Assembly (NCBI GenBank): GCA_958510825.1
Contig: OY294052.1
Location: 3,245,816 to 3,309,815, forward strand
Length of the DNA: 64,000 nucleotides
Direction: 5' to 3'
DNA from: Brachypterus glaber
Lineage: Eukaryota; Arthropoda; Insecta; Coleoptera; Kateretidae
Positions 20,513 to 30,502 of the stretch are shown here, one piece after another (position 1 is the stretch's first letter; each line of letters begins with the position of its first letter). Both the position numbers and the translations under genes were made by a program. Under the pieces are notes generated by a model. The model was given only the letters and a program-made list of their open reading frames with translations, ran no database searches and was not told the origin of the DNA.

Positions 20513-21331
20513 TGAGTAAACATCTTTTTCGCTTACATTATTTATTTGTTGTTTAGTTCTTAATTATAAATTAATCAATTAGTAAATTAAAAGTTTATAG
20601 GAGTTTACTAATGGTTTAGTTTTCCTTGAAAGTTTAGATCAAAAACTTTTAGATCGATCTCAATTTAGTTTTTTTTTTACTATTGAAAAATATTACTCAA
20701 ATATTTATTTAACAAAGAATTTCGCAGCGATGGAAACTTGCTATAACTTTAAATTATTGAGACCAAACATGAAACTTTTCGGTATCAATAAATCACTGGT
20801 ATTTAACACAATTTAAATACAGTGTGGTCCAAAAGAACCCCTCCACTTTTAACTTTTGAAGGATTTGGCACATTAACTTAAAATTCAGATCACAAATAAA
20901 TTTTTGGTATATATTTTTAGCTTATAAAATGTGGATATGGGGACGTAGGTCGGGTTTTTTTAACGGAAAGGGGGGATGTGTGATACATCATTAGGCAATT
21001 AAATATATCAACAACCCCAAAACAAGGTTGTAACTCATTTACGACAAATGTTAAAACCGAATACGTTCATGGCATAAGCAACGTACAATGTACATTGCTG
21101 ACATATGTACACTGTACATATTGTACATACAATTGCAATTGCACATAGCACTTCATTGCACTCAAAAAAAAATATAAGATTCATCGTTTTTCGTAGAGGT
21201 GTCGATATAATACGCATTTTACACGAAAATCTTTGCAAATACATCGCAAATTGCAGTCAGACTTACGGGCCTGTAATTTGACGGATTTGGCCACGGTAAA
21301 CTGAAAATTTGGTAATAGCTATACTATAATT
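20513..21331. other. No gene seen; GTACA-rich patch
   Basis: At about 21078-21130 the sequence repeats GTACA/TGTAC words in both orientations, giving a locally self-complementary patch. Otherwise unassigned. Confidence 0.4.
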
Positions 21332-22146
21332 AACGATTCACTCACCGCAGTAATGAGAAGAATCCAGCGCATGCGCACTGATTTTATTATTTTTGTTTTG
21401 ACGTATGCCAAAAATTATTTTAAGGTTCTGTAACATTCTTTTGCAGAGTTTTACAAAAATATCTACTTTTCTCTTTGCGAACTAACAGTTTATTTTTTAA
21501 TTGGCTAAAAGTACTCGCTTTTAATAGTATTTTCGTAAAAAAAAATTGCGGAACATTCATTAATAAACATTTGATTCTTAAAATATATCGCCTTCTAAAT
21601 TCTGAAATACCGTATCTGAAAAATGCCTCCCTTTAAAAAAAAAACACACCAAACCAGCAAAATACCAAACTACCAAACCAATATTAACGTAAACCAATGC
21701 CTCCCATAAAAAAAAAACACCAAACCAGCAAACTACCAAACCAAACCATTGTTAACCTAAACCAACACCTCCCATTCAAAAAAAAACACCAAACCAGCAA
21801 ACTACCAAACCATTCTTAACGTAAACCAACACCCCCATTAAAAAAATCAAACAGAAATTCGTGAGTATTTTAACAATATTGCTATATATTCTAACCAAAA
21901 AACTGGATTTTCCGCACCTAATTATATTCAAGACAGTAAGTTTTAGTAATAAAACCAGAAATCAGTGCAAAAAATATAGTTTATTTTTGTGGACCTGATG
22001 CGCACAGTAACCCCACTGAAATTAAACTATTTCATAAAACTACAACTGCCTAAACGGAAGCCACTTTTGACATCCGTCAAAACAAAAATAAGCAAACCAG
22101 TGCGCATGTGCTAGATTCTTCTCATTACTGCGGTGAGCGAATCGTT
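21332..22146. mobile_element. 815-bp long-TIR element, AACGATTC termini
   Basis: TIRs of about 85 bp (AACGATTCACTCACCGCAG on the left, complement on the right, continuing to GCGCATGCGCACTG and TTTTTGTTTTGACG). The direct repeat ATAATT lies on both sides (21326-21331, 22147-22152). The interior holds a minisatellite. No transposase frame is visible, so it is non-autonomous. Confidence 0.8.
21625..21850 (+). repeat. Minisatellite inside the 815-bp element
   Basis: Three units of about 63-75 bp, each with CCTCCC, an A-run, ACACCAAACCAGCAAA, CTACCAAACCA and GTTAACCTAAACCAA. Unit length drifts because of the A-runs. Confidence 0.8.
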
Positions 22147-22505
22147 ATAATTATTTAAAATTATACTTTTTAAATTAAAATCACAAAAAACATATAATTT
22201 TAACCATTTAACTACAAAGGCATTTGCCAGTGTGGACCTGACATCATTTGTAAGATGTATTTATTTTATCATACATATATAAATGTAATATTTGTTGTTT
22301 ACATATGAGTGCAGATCTAAATATTAATGTTTGTTCTGAACAATTCTACTTTAATGTAGATATTCTATATACACAGTGCTTAATATAGGGATTTCTTAAA
22401 TGGTATAAAGTTAGACTAAATGTGTAATTTTCATACACCTACCATTTTTAAAAAAGTTTTAAATTCGTTCGGTACACACAAGTTATGCAATTAACATTAC
22501 CAATA
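22147..22505. other. No gene seen
   Basis: AT-rich spacer between two long-TIR elements. Confidence 0.5.
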
Positions 22506-22837
22506 GTAGGTATTGCTCCGGTTGACACAACCCCCTCCACTTCCCATTTAGGCCACGCCCCCTACTTTAATAACCCGTTTTTAATAGCCCCCATAACAGA
22601 TTAGTTTTAACAGGGCTGTTTCTAAATCAGTTTATATCAGATCAGTTTAGATTGGATCAGATCTGATATAAACTGAATCAGTTTATATCAGATCAGTTTA
22701 GATTGGATCAGATCTGATAAAAACTGATTTAGAAACAGCCCTGTTAAAACAGCTATTAAAACGGAAGCTATTAAAGTAGGGGGCGTGGCCTAAATGGAAA
22801 GTGGAGGGGGTTGGTTCAACCGGCTCAATACCTACTG
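22506..22837. mobile_element. 332-bp MITE with long TIRs and internal dyad repeats
   Basis: The arms start GTAGGTATTG and share CCCCCTCCACTT, AGGCCACGCCCCCTAC and AACAGGGCTGTTTC. The centre (about 22628-22728) is two tandem units of about 50 bp (CAGTTTATATCAGATCAG ...), each itself self-complementary around GGATCAGATC. CCAATA flanks both ends (22500-22505, 22838-22843), a possible target duplication. Confidence 0.78.
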
Positions 22838-23493
22838 CCAATAATAAAAACTTATCTGGCCTACTGTAAGGATGTTCCGACGCGTGATACTAGGGACAAC
22901 AAACCCTGCATTATATCGTGAGTCTTGAAAATCAATACCCTCGCGAGACGAGGAGTTAATCGTCGAAAATATCGCTTTACGAAATAAGAAGTTAATCGTC
23001 AGGAAATGTTAATATCAACCTTTTTCTTGTCATTAAAATCGAGAAACTCGAGACGTGTGAAGTTCCTTTTTCTCGACTCTCATCAAACCCTAGTTGAGTG
23101 GGACACCCTGTATAATTATAGCTATTTAGAAGCTTTAAATTTACTATTTGCCTTAAGGTATGAGTTTCTAGTTCGTGATTATATTTTGTGAATTAACAAA
23201 CAGGCTAAAGTTTCAGATAAACAAATTTTGTTTACATAAGGCCCGGCCCGAACACAGTTGAAACAGTAGATACTTTAAGAAAGCTTTAGCAAAACTTTAA
23301 ATATTTAGGTAATATTTAGCTAATAACTTAAGTTGTTGTTCTTTTAATAAAAATAATAATAAATTAAAGAGAGAAAACGATAAAAATTTTGCACACAATA
23401 ACTTTAAAATTAAATTATTATTTACAAAATTAAAAGATTAAATTTTTAATGATTAAATTCGAATTCGTTGTAAAAATATTAACAGTATTTATA
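22838..23493. other. No gene seen
   Basis: Contains a plus-strand open frame (23006-23191) with no recognisable motif and short direct repeats of GAGTTAATCGTC/GAAGTTAATCGTC. No supported gene. Confidence 0.4.
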
Positions 23494-23570
23494 CTGGGTG
23501 ATTCAGAAATAAGGTACAAAATTTTAAGGGGTGGTTCTAAGTCCAAAAGTATGAAAAAAAAAATCATATA

Positions 23571-23995
23571 CACTGATGACAAAAATTTTACACAGTCGAC
23601 CGGGTAGACCTGAATTGACACGGAATCGTGTTAAATTGTGTAAAAATGTATAAAGCTGAAGTTTGCAACGTTTTTTTGCAACGAAAATTCAAATAGTATA
23701 TTAAAGTACTAGTTTCATAACATATGTTTTTAGGGCACGAGTGCAAGTTCAGAAAGCAAGCCACTTGCGGCGAGTTTTCTAAAGTACTAGTGCGCTAAAA
23801 ACGTGTTATGGAATAAGTGCTTTATATACTATTTGAATTTTCGTTGCAAAAAAAACGTTGCAAACTTCAGCTTCATAAAAATGTGTAATTTTAACACCGT
23901 TTTTCGTAAAACTTACACAATTTTACACATTTTAACACATTTCTGTGTCAATTCAGGTCTACACGGTTGACTGTGTAAATTTTTTTTTATCAGTG
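23571..23995. mobile_element. Middle MITE of the nest, CACTGATGAC termini
   Basis: TIR CACTGATGACAAAAATTT, pairing on through TACACAGTCGACCGGGTAG and CTGAATTGACACGG with the right side. TA on both sides (23569-23570, 23996-23997) suggests Tc1/mariner-type mobilisation. It is about 190 bp once the inner insertion and its duplication are removed. Confidence 0.83.
23650..23876 (+). mobile_element. Innermost MITE, GCTGAAGTTTGCAACG family, copy 1
   Basis: 227 bp, palindromic, starting ATAAAGCTGAAGTTTGC. Direct 8-bp flanks AAAAATGT (23642-23649 and 23877-23884) fit a hAT- or P-type element. A second copy of exactly the same length lies at 24500. Confidence 0.87.
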
Positions 23996-24285
23996 TAAAG
24001 TTGGTCCGTAAATCAGCCTCTGAAAAGTTGTTTTTATTTAATATCTCTGGAACCCTATGTACTATAGTAACGATTTTTTGCACATGTCTTAAAATTGATA
24101 AAGGCTTTTTTTTATGTAATTTTTATTTGGTAATTTTAACCAGGGACGTGCAATATGAGGGGCGATGTCACTTTTTTGTCCCAAACTTTTTTTACATAGA
24201 TTTTTTGACATTATGATATATTTTTTTTTCGTACTTTTGGACAGAATCACCCTTTAAAATTTTCTACCTTATTTCTGAAGAACCC

Positions 24286-24499
24286 TATATAGGGAAAACT
24301 TGTTAATTTTTAATAACTTGCATACCAGAGTATACCTGCAATAATATTTGAAGAGGAACACTAAAAAAAGTCAAAAAGTGGTATGGGAACTTGAAAAAAA
24401 AAATGTCTACTATTTAATAAAGTAAAAACATAGAAAATTTGTTAAACTGCCTTATAAATATTGAATCAATAATTAAATACTTTAAAAATTAAAAATATT
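24286..24499. other. No gene seen
   Basis: AT-rich spacer between the nest and the next 227-bp element. Confidence 0.5.
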
Positions 24500-24726
24500 A
24501 TGAAGCTGAAGTTTGCAACGTTTTTTTGCAACGAAAATTCAAATAGTATATTTAAGTACTAGTTTCATAACATATGTTTTTAGAGCACGAGTACAAGTTT
24601 AGGAAACAAGCCGCTGCCGGCGAGTTTTCTAAAGTACTAGTACGCTAAAAACGTGTTATGGAATAAGTGCTTTAATATACTATTTGAATTTTCGATGCAA
24701 AAAAACCTTGCAAACTTCAGTTTCAT
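24500..24726 (+). mobile_element. GCTGAAGTTTGCAACG family MITE, copy 2
   Basis: 227 bp, same termini and interior as the copy at 23650. Direct 8-bp flanks AAAATATT (24492-24499 and 24727-24734). The 63-residue minus-strand frame that overlaps its right end is a by-product. Confidence 0.88.
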
Positions 24727-25304
24727 AAAATATTTATAATTTATGTCTAGACGATAACCTGCCTCTACAGTAGTAGAGTAGAATCTATAATAATGGTATA
24801 CCATAGATATGATTATAATATAAGTCAATAATTATTGACTTAAGAACTAAGAACATATGGAGCCATCTCGTGAAATGTGCTAGTTACTTAAATCTCAGGT
24901 TGAAAATTTTATATATACGTAGTATGTCAGACGCCACCTCATCAATTAAGGGTTAAAGTAGGTACTTGCTTGAAGAAATAAAATTTTATGTATGAGATAT
25001 AAAAACATTAGCAAGTGCAGTAAAGTTTCTACTTTAATTTTTACTGGCCAACTCCTGAATCTACTCAAGAAAACTTAAACTATTAGTAAAATCTGTTTTC
25101 CCAAAGGTTTACTATTACTCATAAGTATGCATTGTTTTGACAAGAAACTGTTTGTGTTAATTAATTTATTTGTCAACCCATTAATACAAGGATCGGTCCA
25201 TTCAGCTACAGCTTGGTTGTTTTTGTCAAAATGTGTCAGAATGGAGCTCTCTACAACTAGAATTATGAAACAAAAGTCGTCTACCCTATCTCTATCTCAT
25301 TTGT
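24727..25304. other. No gene seen
   Basis: Unassigned; the plus-strand frame at 25127-25330 runs into the hairpin at 25305 and is not recognised. Confidence 0.45.
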
Positions 25305-25392
25305 GCTACACTTTCCAGCCAACCAAATAAATACTGTATTTGTTTTTCATACAACAAATACAGTATTTATTTGGTTGGACGGAAAGTGTAGC
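25305..25392. repeat. 88-bp near-perfect hairpin
   Basis: GCTACACTTTCC at the left pairs with GGAAAGTGTAGC at the right; the inner AACCAAATAAATACTG pairs with its complement around a short loop (TTTTTCATAC). A similar hairpin (25499-25577) lies 106 bp downstream. Confidence 0.75.
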
Positions 25393-25498
25393 GCTGAGCG
25401 GCACGAACGAACATAGCTAATGTGAATCTGAAGAATAAGATAATTCTACTAAAGTTTAGATGGCGCCAGTAATTTCTTTAATAAAAATAAATTAGTTA

Positions 25499-25577
25499 CA
25501 CTTTTCGCCCGGCCAAGTAAATATAGTATTTGTTTAACAAAGAACAAATACAGAATTTGTTTGGTTGGGTGGAAGTG
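25499..25577. repeat. 79-bp hairpin, relative of the 25305 hairpin
   Basis: CACTTTTCGCCCGGCCAAG pairs with TTGGTTGGGTGGAAGTG, with ATAGTATTTG / CAAATACAG inside. The pair may be the two ends of one element or two related short elements. Confidence 0.6.
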
Positions 25578-25709
25578 GGCGTGTATGTATGTCTTCTATC
25601 CTTTTTGGGTAGAACTTTTGTCCCTGTCTAATCTAACGGAAAAAATCGCCATTGAATTTCATCTTGGATAAATTAATATTTAATATTTATTTTATTCTTT
25701 GTTATTATA

Positions 25710-26227
25710 CAGGGTGTATTTGAAATAGGGTCTGAAATTCTAAGGGGTGATTCTACATCATAAAATATGAAAAAAAGTTCCTATAAACATGCTGTATCTC
25801 AAAGGTTTTCTGAGTTATTAAATATTGATTCTAATCTTACTTTTAAGAACACAGTAAAAAAAATCAGTAAAAACCGAACTTTTTAGCCACTTTCAAAGGG
25901 GCTTAGGGAACGTTCAAGTATCACGTAACGCAAATTGTACCAAAATTCATACACTTCGTACCCCGGTTTCCGCGTTATTAAAGGCTCTAGAGATTTTATA
26001 TTTTGGCTACCCCCCCTAACACACCCCCTATTAGGGGGTAGCCAAATCATGAAATCTCTACAGCCTTTATTAACGCCAGAAATGGGGTATGAAGTGTATG
26101 AATTTTGGTACAATTTGCGTTACGTGATACTTGAACGTTTCCTTAGCTCCTTTACGACGCATTATTAGACATATTTTCTGATTTAGAATCACCACTTAAA
26201 ATGTCGGGCCCTATTTCAAGTATACCG
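25710..26227. mobile_element. MITE with CAGGGTGTATTTGAAATAGGG terminus, host of a nested element
   Basis: The left end CAGGGTGTATTTGAAATAG matches the complement of the right end (CTATTTCAAGTATACCG), and GGGGTGATTCTA matches TAGAATCACC further in. TA on both sides. About 278 bp once the inner insertion is removed. Related in its inner arm to the outer element at 23494. Confidence 0.75.
25906..26142. mobile_element. Harbinger-like MITE, palindromic, TTA target
   Basis: 237 bp, TIR GGGAACGTTCAAGTATCACG, arms over 100 bp with a C-run/G-run centre. TTA on both sides (25903-25905, 26143-26145), the 3-bp TWA duplication expected of PIF/Harbinger. Both strands encode overlapping frames that begin with the same peptide, MYQNSYTSYP. 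This is a direct result of the palindrome and not evidence of a gene. Confidence 0.85.
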
Positions 26228-26501
26228 TATAAAGTTTATTTGCAAAATATGACAAAATTCTACCCTAGTACTAATATAATTATAATTCGTTGTTTGTTTT
26301 CCTTAAAAACCCGCCGCTGGATGGAGTGACCCTAATTAAAACAAGGCAAAGTGCATGCTGATGACCCATCTTGTTATAAAGTTAAAGGGGTTATGAGGCG
26401 CTCGAGGGAGTAAGAAACAGGCCACATTTTGAAATAAATCGACATATCTCCATAGGAACTTGTTCCTACATCGTCACAACCAAGTAAAATACACTGCCCA
26501 G
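26228..26501. other. No gene seen
   Basis: Spacer. Its last bases (AAATACACTGCCCAG) match the start of repeat G at 28824, so a fragment of G may lie directly against family F here. Confidence 0.4.
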
Positions 26502-26834
26502 TAATAGTTATTTATGGTATGGGTAAAGTAAGATATTGCCCATGAGAAAATTAACCTGCGAGGCGTCAGCCAAGCAGGTTAATTTTCGAGAAGGGAATAT
26601 CGGTTTAGCCATGAGTGCCATACAAGGTTTTATCCAATAAATAGCTTAGGAATTCATATTTTTATTAAAAATTATAATGACATTTACAAGAAAATAATTT
26701 GACAAGTGACAGTTGAGTGGATAAAATGAATAATTATCCACTCAATAAAGTAAAAGCCACGCGGGGGTTATTATTGAGTTTATCTATTTAATAAAAGCTG
26801 GTAATTGTCTTATTATCTGTATGTATTGGATAAA
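26502..26834 (+). repeat. Dispersed repeat F, copy 1
   Basis: About 330 bp shared with 31561-31938 and, inverted, 34665-34989. A stem-loop block (AATTAACCTGC ... GCAGGTTAATT around GAGGCGTCAGCCAA) is followed by a unit bounded by TTTTATCCAATA and TATTGGATAAA. Here the right side of the stem-loop has a deletion relative to copy 2. Confidence 0.75.
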
Positions 26835-27948
26835 TAAGCTTTCCCATTTTTTACCTATGCGCGTTAAATATAATTTTTTATTACTTAGATTTTTTAAACT
26901 CTAAGATTCAGTTTTAGCTACTTTAAAAACCACTATATACCGATTTTAACGAAAATACTGTAAACATTTTTAATAGGGTCTCTACAAAAAAGTATAATTT
27001 CTCAGTTTATTTTACAAAAAAAAATAAAGCAGTCTGTTTTGATTTATGAAGTTGAGTAGGTCTAACATAATTAAAACTATACGCCGCCATGTTATTACGT
27101 TTGTAAAATAAAAGAAAAGCTGAAGCCAAATTTTTTAAAAATATAGGTATAAAATATAGGTTATATGTATCCGAACAGCCCAACAACATTACTTGTCTAG
27201 TTTTTCCCCAAATTGTTCTTGGTTTCTTCTTTTTATATAAATAAGAATAATTAAATTTAAAACCAGTCAAGTGCAAATTGAGGTCATTCAGAATGACTCA
27301 TTCCGATTCTGGTACCCTCATACGTATCAAGAATCTTCATCTAATTGTTGTTATAATAATTTTTTGTTGTTATTCGAAGGCCTAAAGCAAGAACTTTGGC
27401 GTAAAGGCTAAAAAAGTAAATCTATCACTTACCTACAAAAATGCAACAAGCTTTACAGCAAACGGGATATGTTTTCTCCGAAGTTTATTGTTTTTAAGTC
27501 TTTAAACACTGCAAAAAATCGAAACGAACGTTTATTACAGTTTATTTAAGAATGTACACAGATAGAAAACACTTTATTTATGATAAAAACCACTTTTTTT
27601 AACAAAAATCCGTTAAAATTCACGAAAGACGCGCGAACACCGACTCATTAAACACGTTTTCTTTTGTTTGCGGTTTACGATGCTCGTCTCTGATTGGCTT
27701 AGAGCAAGCTTCTTGGTATTTCGTCACGCTGACTACAGCTGATTTCATGGCCAACTTATAAAGCTCGCTATTTTTACAAATTATTTATCTTAAATATAAT
27801 TTGTCAAATTCCCACAAACGTACTTAGTGAATTTGTGATTATAAGTCGATTTTTAAACATCATTTTCTCGGTAAGTTTTTAGATTTTTTATTGGCTGTGT
27901 CATTACCCTAGTAGCAATGTAAAGTCCGCGATGACACAACGTTTTAAC
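26835..27948. other. No gene seen; one degenerate G unit
   Basis: At about 26875-26965 there is a diverged copy of the repeat G unit (AAGATTCAGTTTTAGCTACT ...). The rest is unassigned. Confidence 0.45.
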
Positions 27949-28330
27949 AGGGGCGGATCCAGGAAGTGGTCCTGTGGGGGGTAAAATCCAAAAACTTATC
28001 TGTTATATTATTAAATTAAGAAATAACCTAAGAAAGCCCTAGCACCGCAGGCTAAGATTTTTACATATTCGATGGACTATTGAAATTTTAAAACAGTCCC
28101 TAAAATAACAATTAATTAAATTTAAAATTTCACAAAAACACAAGAAATTTTTTTTCGAATTTCACGTTTAAATTTAAAAATCTTAAATAAAAAAAATACT
28201 TAAAAAGCCTCAGTGCAACAGGTGAAAATTTTTACGACTTTTTGCGAAAAAACCCTAGTGCCGCAGGTATTTACAACTCCCAATTTCACAAGTATGTAAG
28301 AAACCTCTAGCGCCGCAGGCCAACATTTTT
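27949..28330 (+). repeat. Degenerate repeats after a hAT-like terminus
   Basis: CAGGGGCGGATCCAGG at 27949 resembles a hAT-type terminal sequence, but no matching right end was found. Downstream, CCCTAGYGCCGCAGG-like words recur at about 28037, 28207, 28254 and 28304, each followed by ATTTTTACGA-type sequence. This is an irregular internal repeat. Confidence 0.45.
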
Positions 28331-28809
28331 ACGAATTTAAAGGCCTATGATCCACTTGAACGCAATATATTATACCTTAAAATAAACTCGTTTAGCGCCC
28401 CTTACTGCTTTTTCTGGGAAGGAGGCTTCAACCTCCCTGATTATATCATGAAAATGTGTATTTAAAAAAATATTACCCTACAAATTTTACAATTACCCCC
28501 CCTCTGGCCGGTAACAGGCCGTTAAAGGCCAGTAAAGAGCCACTACAGGCCCGGCACCCCATGTTTGTAGGGTTAGGTATGTCGGCCTATGAAAAAAAAT
28601 CTTGTTACAATTCAATTCAGTTTATTTTTCCAACAGATAACAAAAAATATATATAAAAATACAATATGTGACCCTGCTTCTGTAATAAACTTAAGCCGTT
28701 TACAAGTTAAATGGGGGGGAGGCGGACTTTTGACACGCTCTGTATGTGACCCTACACAAAGAAACCCTGTTTTTTTTTTCTTTTCGGATTCTTATGTAAA
28801 AAACTTTAT
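28331..28809. other. No gene seen
   Basis: Mixed-composition sequence with C- and G-runs; the several short overlapping frames are unrecognised. Confidence 0.4.
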
Positions 28810-29209
28810 TACATAAGAATCCAATAAAAATACACTGCCCAGTTAAAGAGCTTTTCCATTTTTCACCTCCGCAAGTGAAATGGATTTTCACGAAAACTAC
28901 CCGCCGCCCCTTACTAGGTGGAGTTAGATTTTTTTTATTATCAGATTCACTTTCAGCAACCTTAAAAACCTTGGGGTTTTCACGAGAACTAACCTCCGCC
29001 ACTCAGGGGGTGGAGTTAGAATTTTGTTATTATCAGATTCTCTTTCAGCAACCTTAATAACCCCAATATACCAATTTTCTAAAATACTACCCCCCACCCC
29101 TCAGGGGTTGAAATTAGAAATTTTTTATTATAAGATTCAGTTTTAGCGACCTCAAAAACCCCATTACATAAATTTTCAAGAAAACTACTCCCTGCCCCTC
29201 AGGGGGTGG
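28810..29209 (+). repeat. Repeat G: array of about 100-bp units entering the gap
   Basis: After a leader (AAAATACACTGCCCAG, then GAGCTTTTCCATTTTTCACC), units of about 100 bp follow. Each has a CCCCTCAGGGGGTGG-like block, then TTATTATCAGATTCA, TTTCAGCAACCTTAA and a TTTTCACGAGAACTA-type end. At least three units precede the Ns. The inverted counterpart lies at 38830-39200. Confidence 0.8.
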
Positions 29210-29409
29210 NNNNNNNNNNNNNNNNNNNNNNNNNNNNNNNNNNNNNNNNNNNNNNNNNNNNNNNNNNNNNNNNNNNNNNNNNNNNNNNNNNNNNNNNNNN
29301 NNNNNNNNNNNNNNNNNNNNNNNNNNNNNNNNNNNNNNNNNNNNNNNNNNNNNNNNNNNNNNNNNNNNNNNNNNNNNNNNNNNNNNNNNNNNNNNNNNNN
29401 NNNNNNNNN
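29210..29409. other. Assembly gap (200 N)
   Basis: Exactly 200 Ns inside a tandem array, probably an assembly collapse; the true length is unknown. Confidence 0.98.
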
Positions 29410-29971
29410 TTTTACGGGCGAAAAGTTGAACTTTGTAGCCCTAGGGCCAAAAAGTAACTAAAACTTGTTATTTTTAAGCTTTTTAAAAGAAGATGGTTTA
29501 CCTTTACTGTAATATTTATAAAGAAATATGACCTTTTGGTCACTTTACGTCTTCAACTAACTGTTCTTTTTGACCAGATACAGTTAGTATAATCATTTCA
29601 CGCAAAATAAAAATTTCTATTATAATATAAATATATTTTAACTGATTAACCTGTATTCATCCACTAAAATAAATTAAAAACACAAAATTTCAATTGAAAT
29701 CAATTTAAATATTTATAATGGTTTCAGAACTGTTATTATTTTCATAACAGACACATTTTAACAGAAATTAATCACCAAGCTATAGCTTTTTTAATTTGAA
29801 AATCAAACCACACGCAAAAGAAACGATTCATTTTTTTTTAGCGATTTGATTGGATAGCAATTTGTCATGGATAACTAGATAAGTAATAAGACAGTAAAAA
29901 GTTGTTAACATCATTAAATATTAAATAAATTTTATTGATCTGATTGACTTAAAACTTGATATTTAAGCAGC
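29410..29971. other. No gene seen
   Basis: AT-rich sequence right of the gap with no supported frame. Confidence 0.5.
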
Positions 29972-30090
29972 TGAAAATGACGGGCCTGGGCGGGTATAAA
30001 TGGTGCATAAACCGGACTTGAGCGGATGAAATTCACCCGCTCAGGTCCGGTCTATGCAACATTTATACCCGCGCAGACCCGTCATTTTCA
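29972..30090. mobile_element. 119-bp palindromic MITE, TGAAAATGACGGG termini
   Basis: Arms TGAAAATGACGGGCCTGGGC and complement, then GCGGGTATAAAT and CGGACTTGAGCGG, around a short loop. GC-rich against its surroundings. A 16-bp direct repeat TAAAACTTGATATTTA brackets it at 29950-29965 and 30102-30117, a few bases outside the palindrome. Confidence 0.75.
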
Positions 30091-30502
30091 ATAGGGTATA
30101 CTAAAACTTGATATTTATACACTATAACGTATATTAACGCAAAATTCATTCAAAGTACAATCTATTAAAACATAATTTAATTTGTAAAAAAACAGCCATA
30201 TTTTAAATTTCAATTTCCTTGTAAAAATAATAACCATTATTTCATTGTTAACATTTTATCTCAATAGAAAGAGAAAAAATCCTGACAGCTGGAATAATAG
30301 AGACGCATTAAGGAATAGAACAGGATCTTGACAGGAAAGCTTAATAAACGACTATCGTCATTTATTTTGTTGAATAGAACGTAAAAAGTACCTTGATTTC
30401 AACATTTCATCCGAGAAAGCTTACACTTAGTCGTATACTTATATTTAATTACAATACACAAAAACAATATCTTAATCCGATGAATCAACAAACACACACA
30501 TA
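30091..30502. other. No gene seen
   Basis: AT-rich spacer. Confidence 0.5.

Larger units (their letters stand above)
23494..24285. mobile_element. Outermost MITE of a three-level nest
   Basis: Left arm CTGGGTGATTCAGAAATAAGG pairs with the right arm ending CCTTATTTCTGAAGAACCC; pairing continues to GTCCAAAAGTATGAAAA, about 75 bases. TA is adjacent at both ends. Without the inserted material it would be about 365 bp. The middle element sits in its left arm at a TA. Part of its interior (AATATCTCTGGAACC) also occurs near 52080. Confidence 0.78.

Noticed and set aside
25883..26168. Two related proteins on opposite strands
   Set aside because: The shared start MYQNSYTSYP is the direct result of a palindromic MITE.
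29206..29457. 83-codon frame across the gap
   Set aside because: Most of it is N bases.
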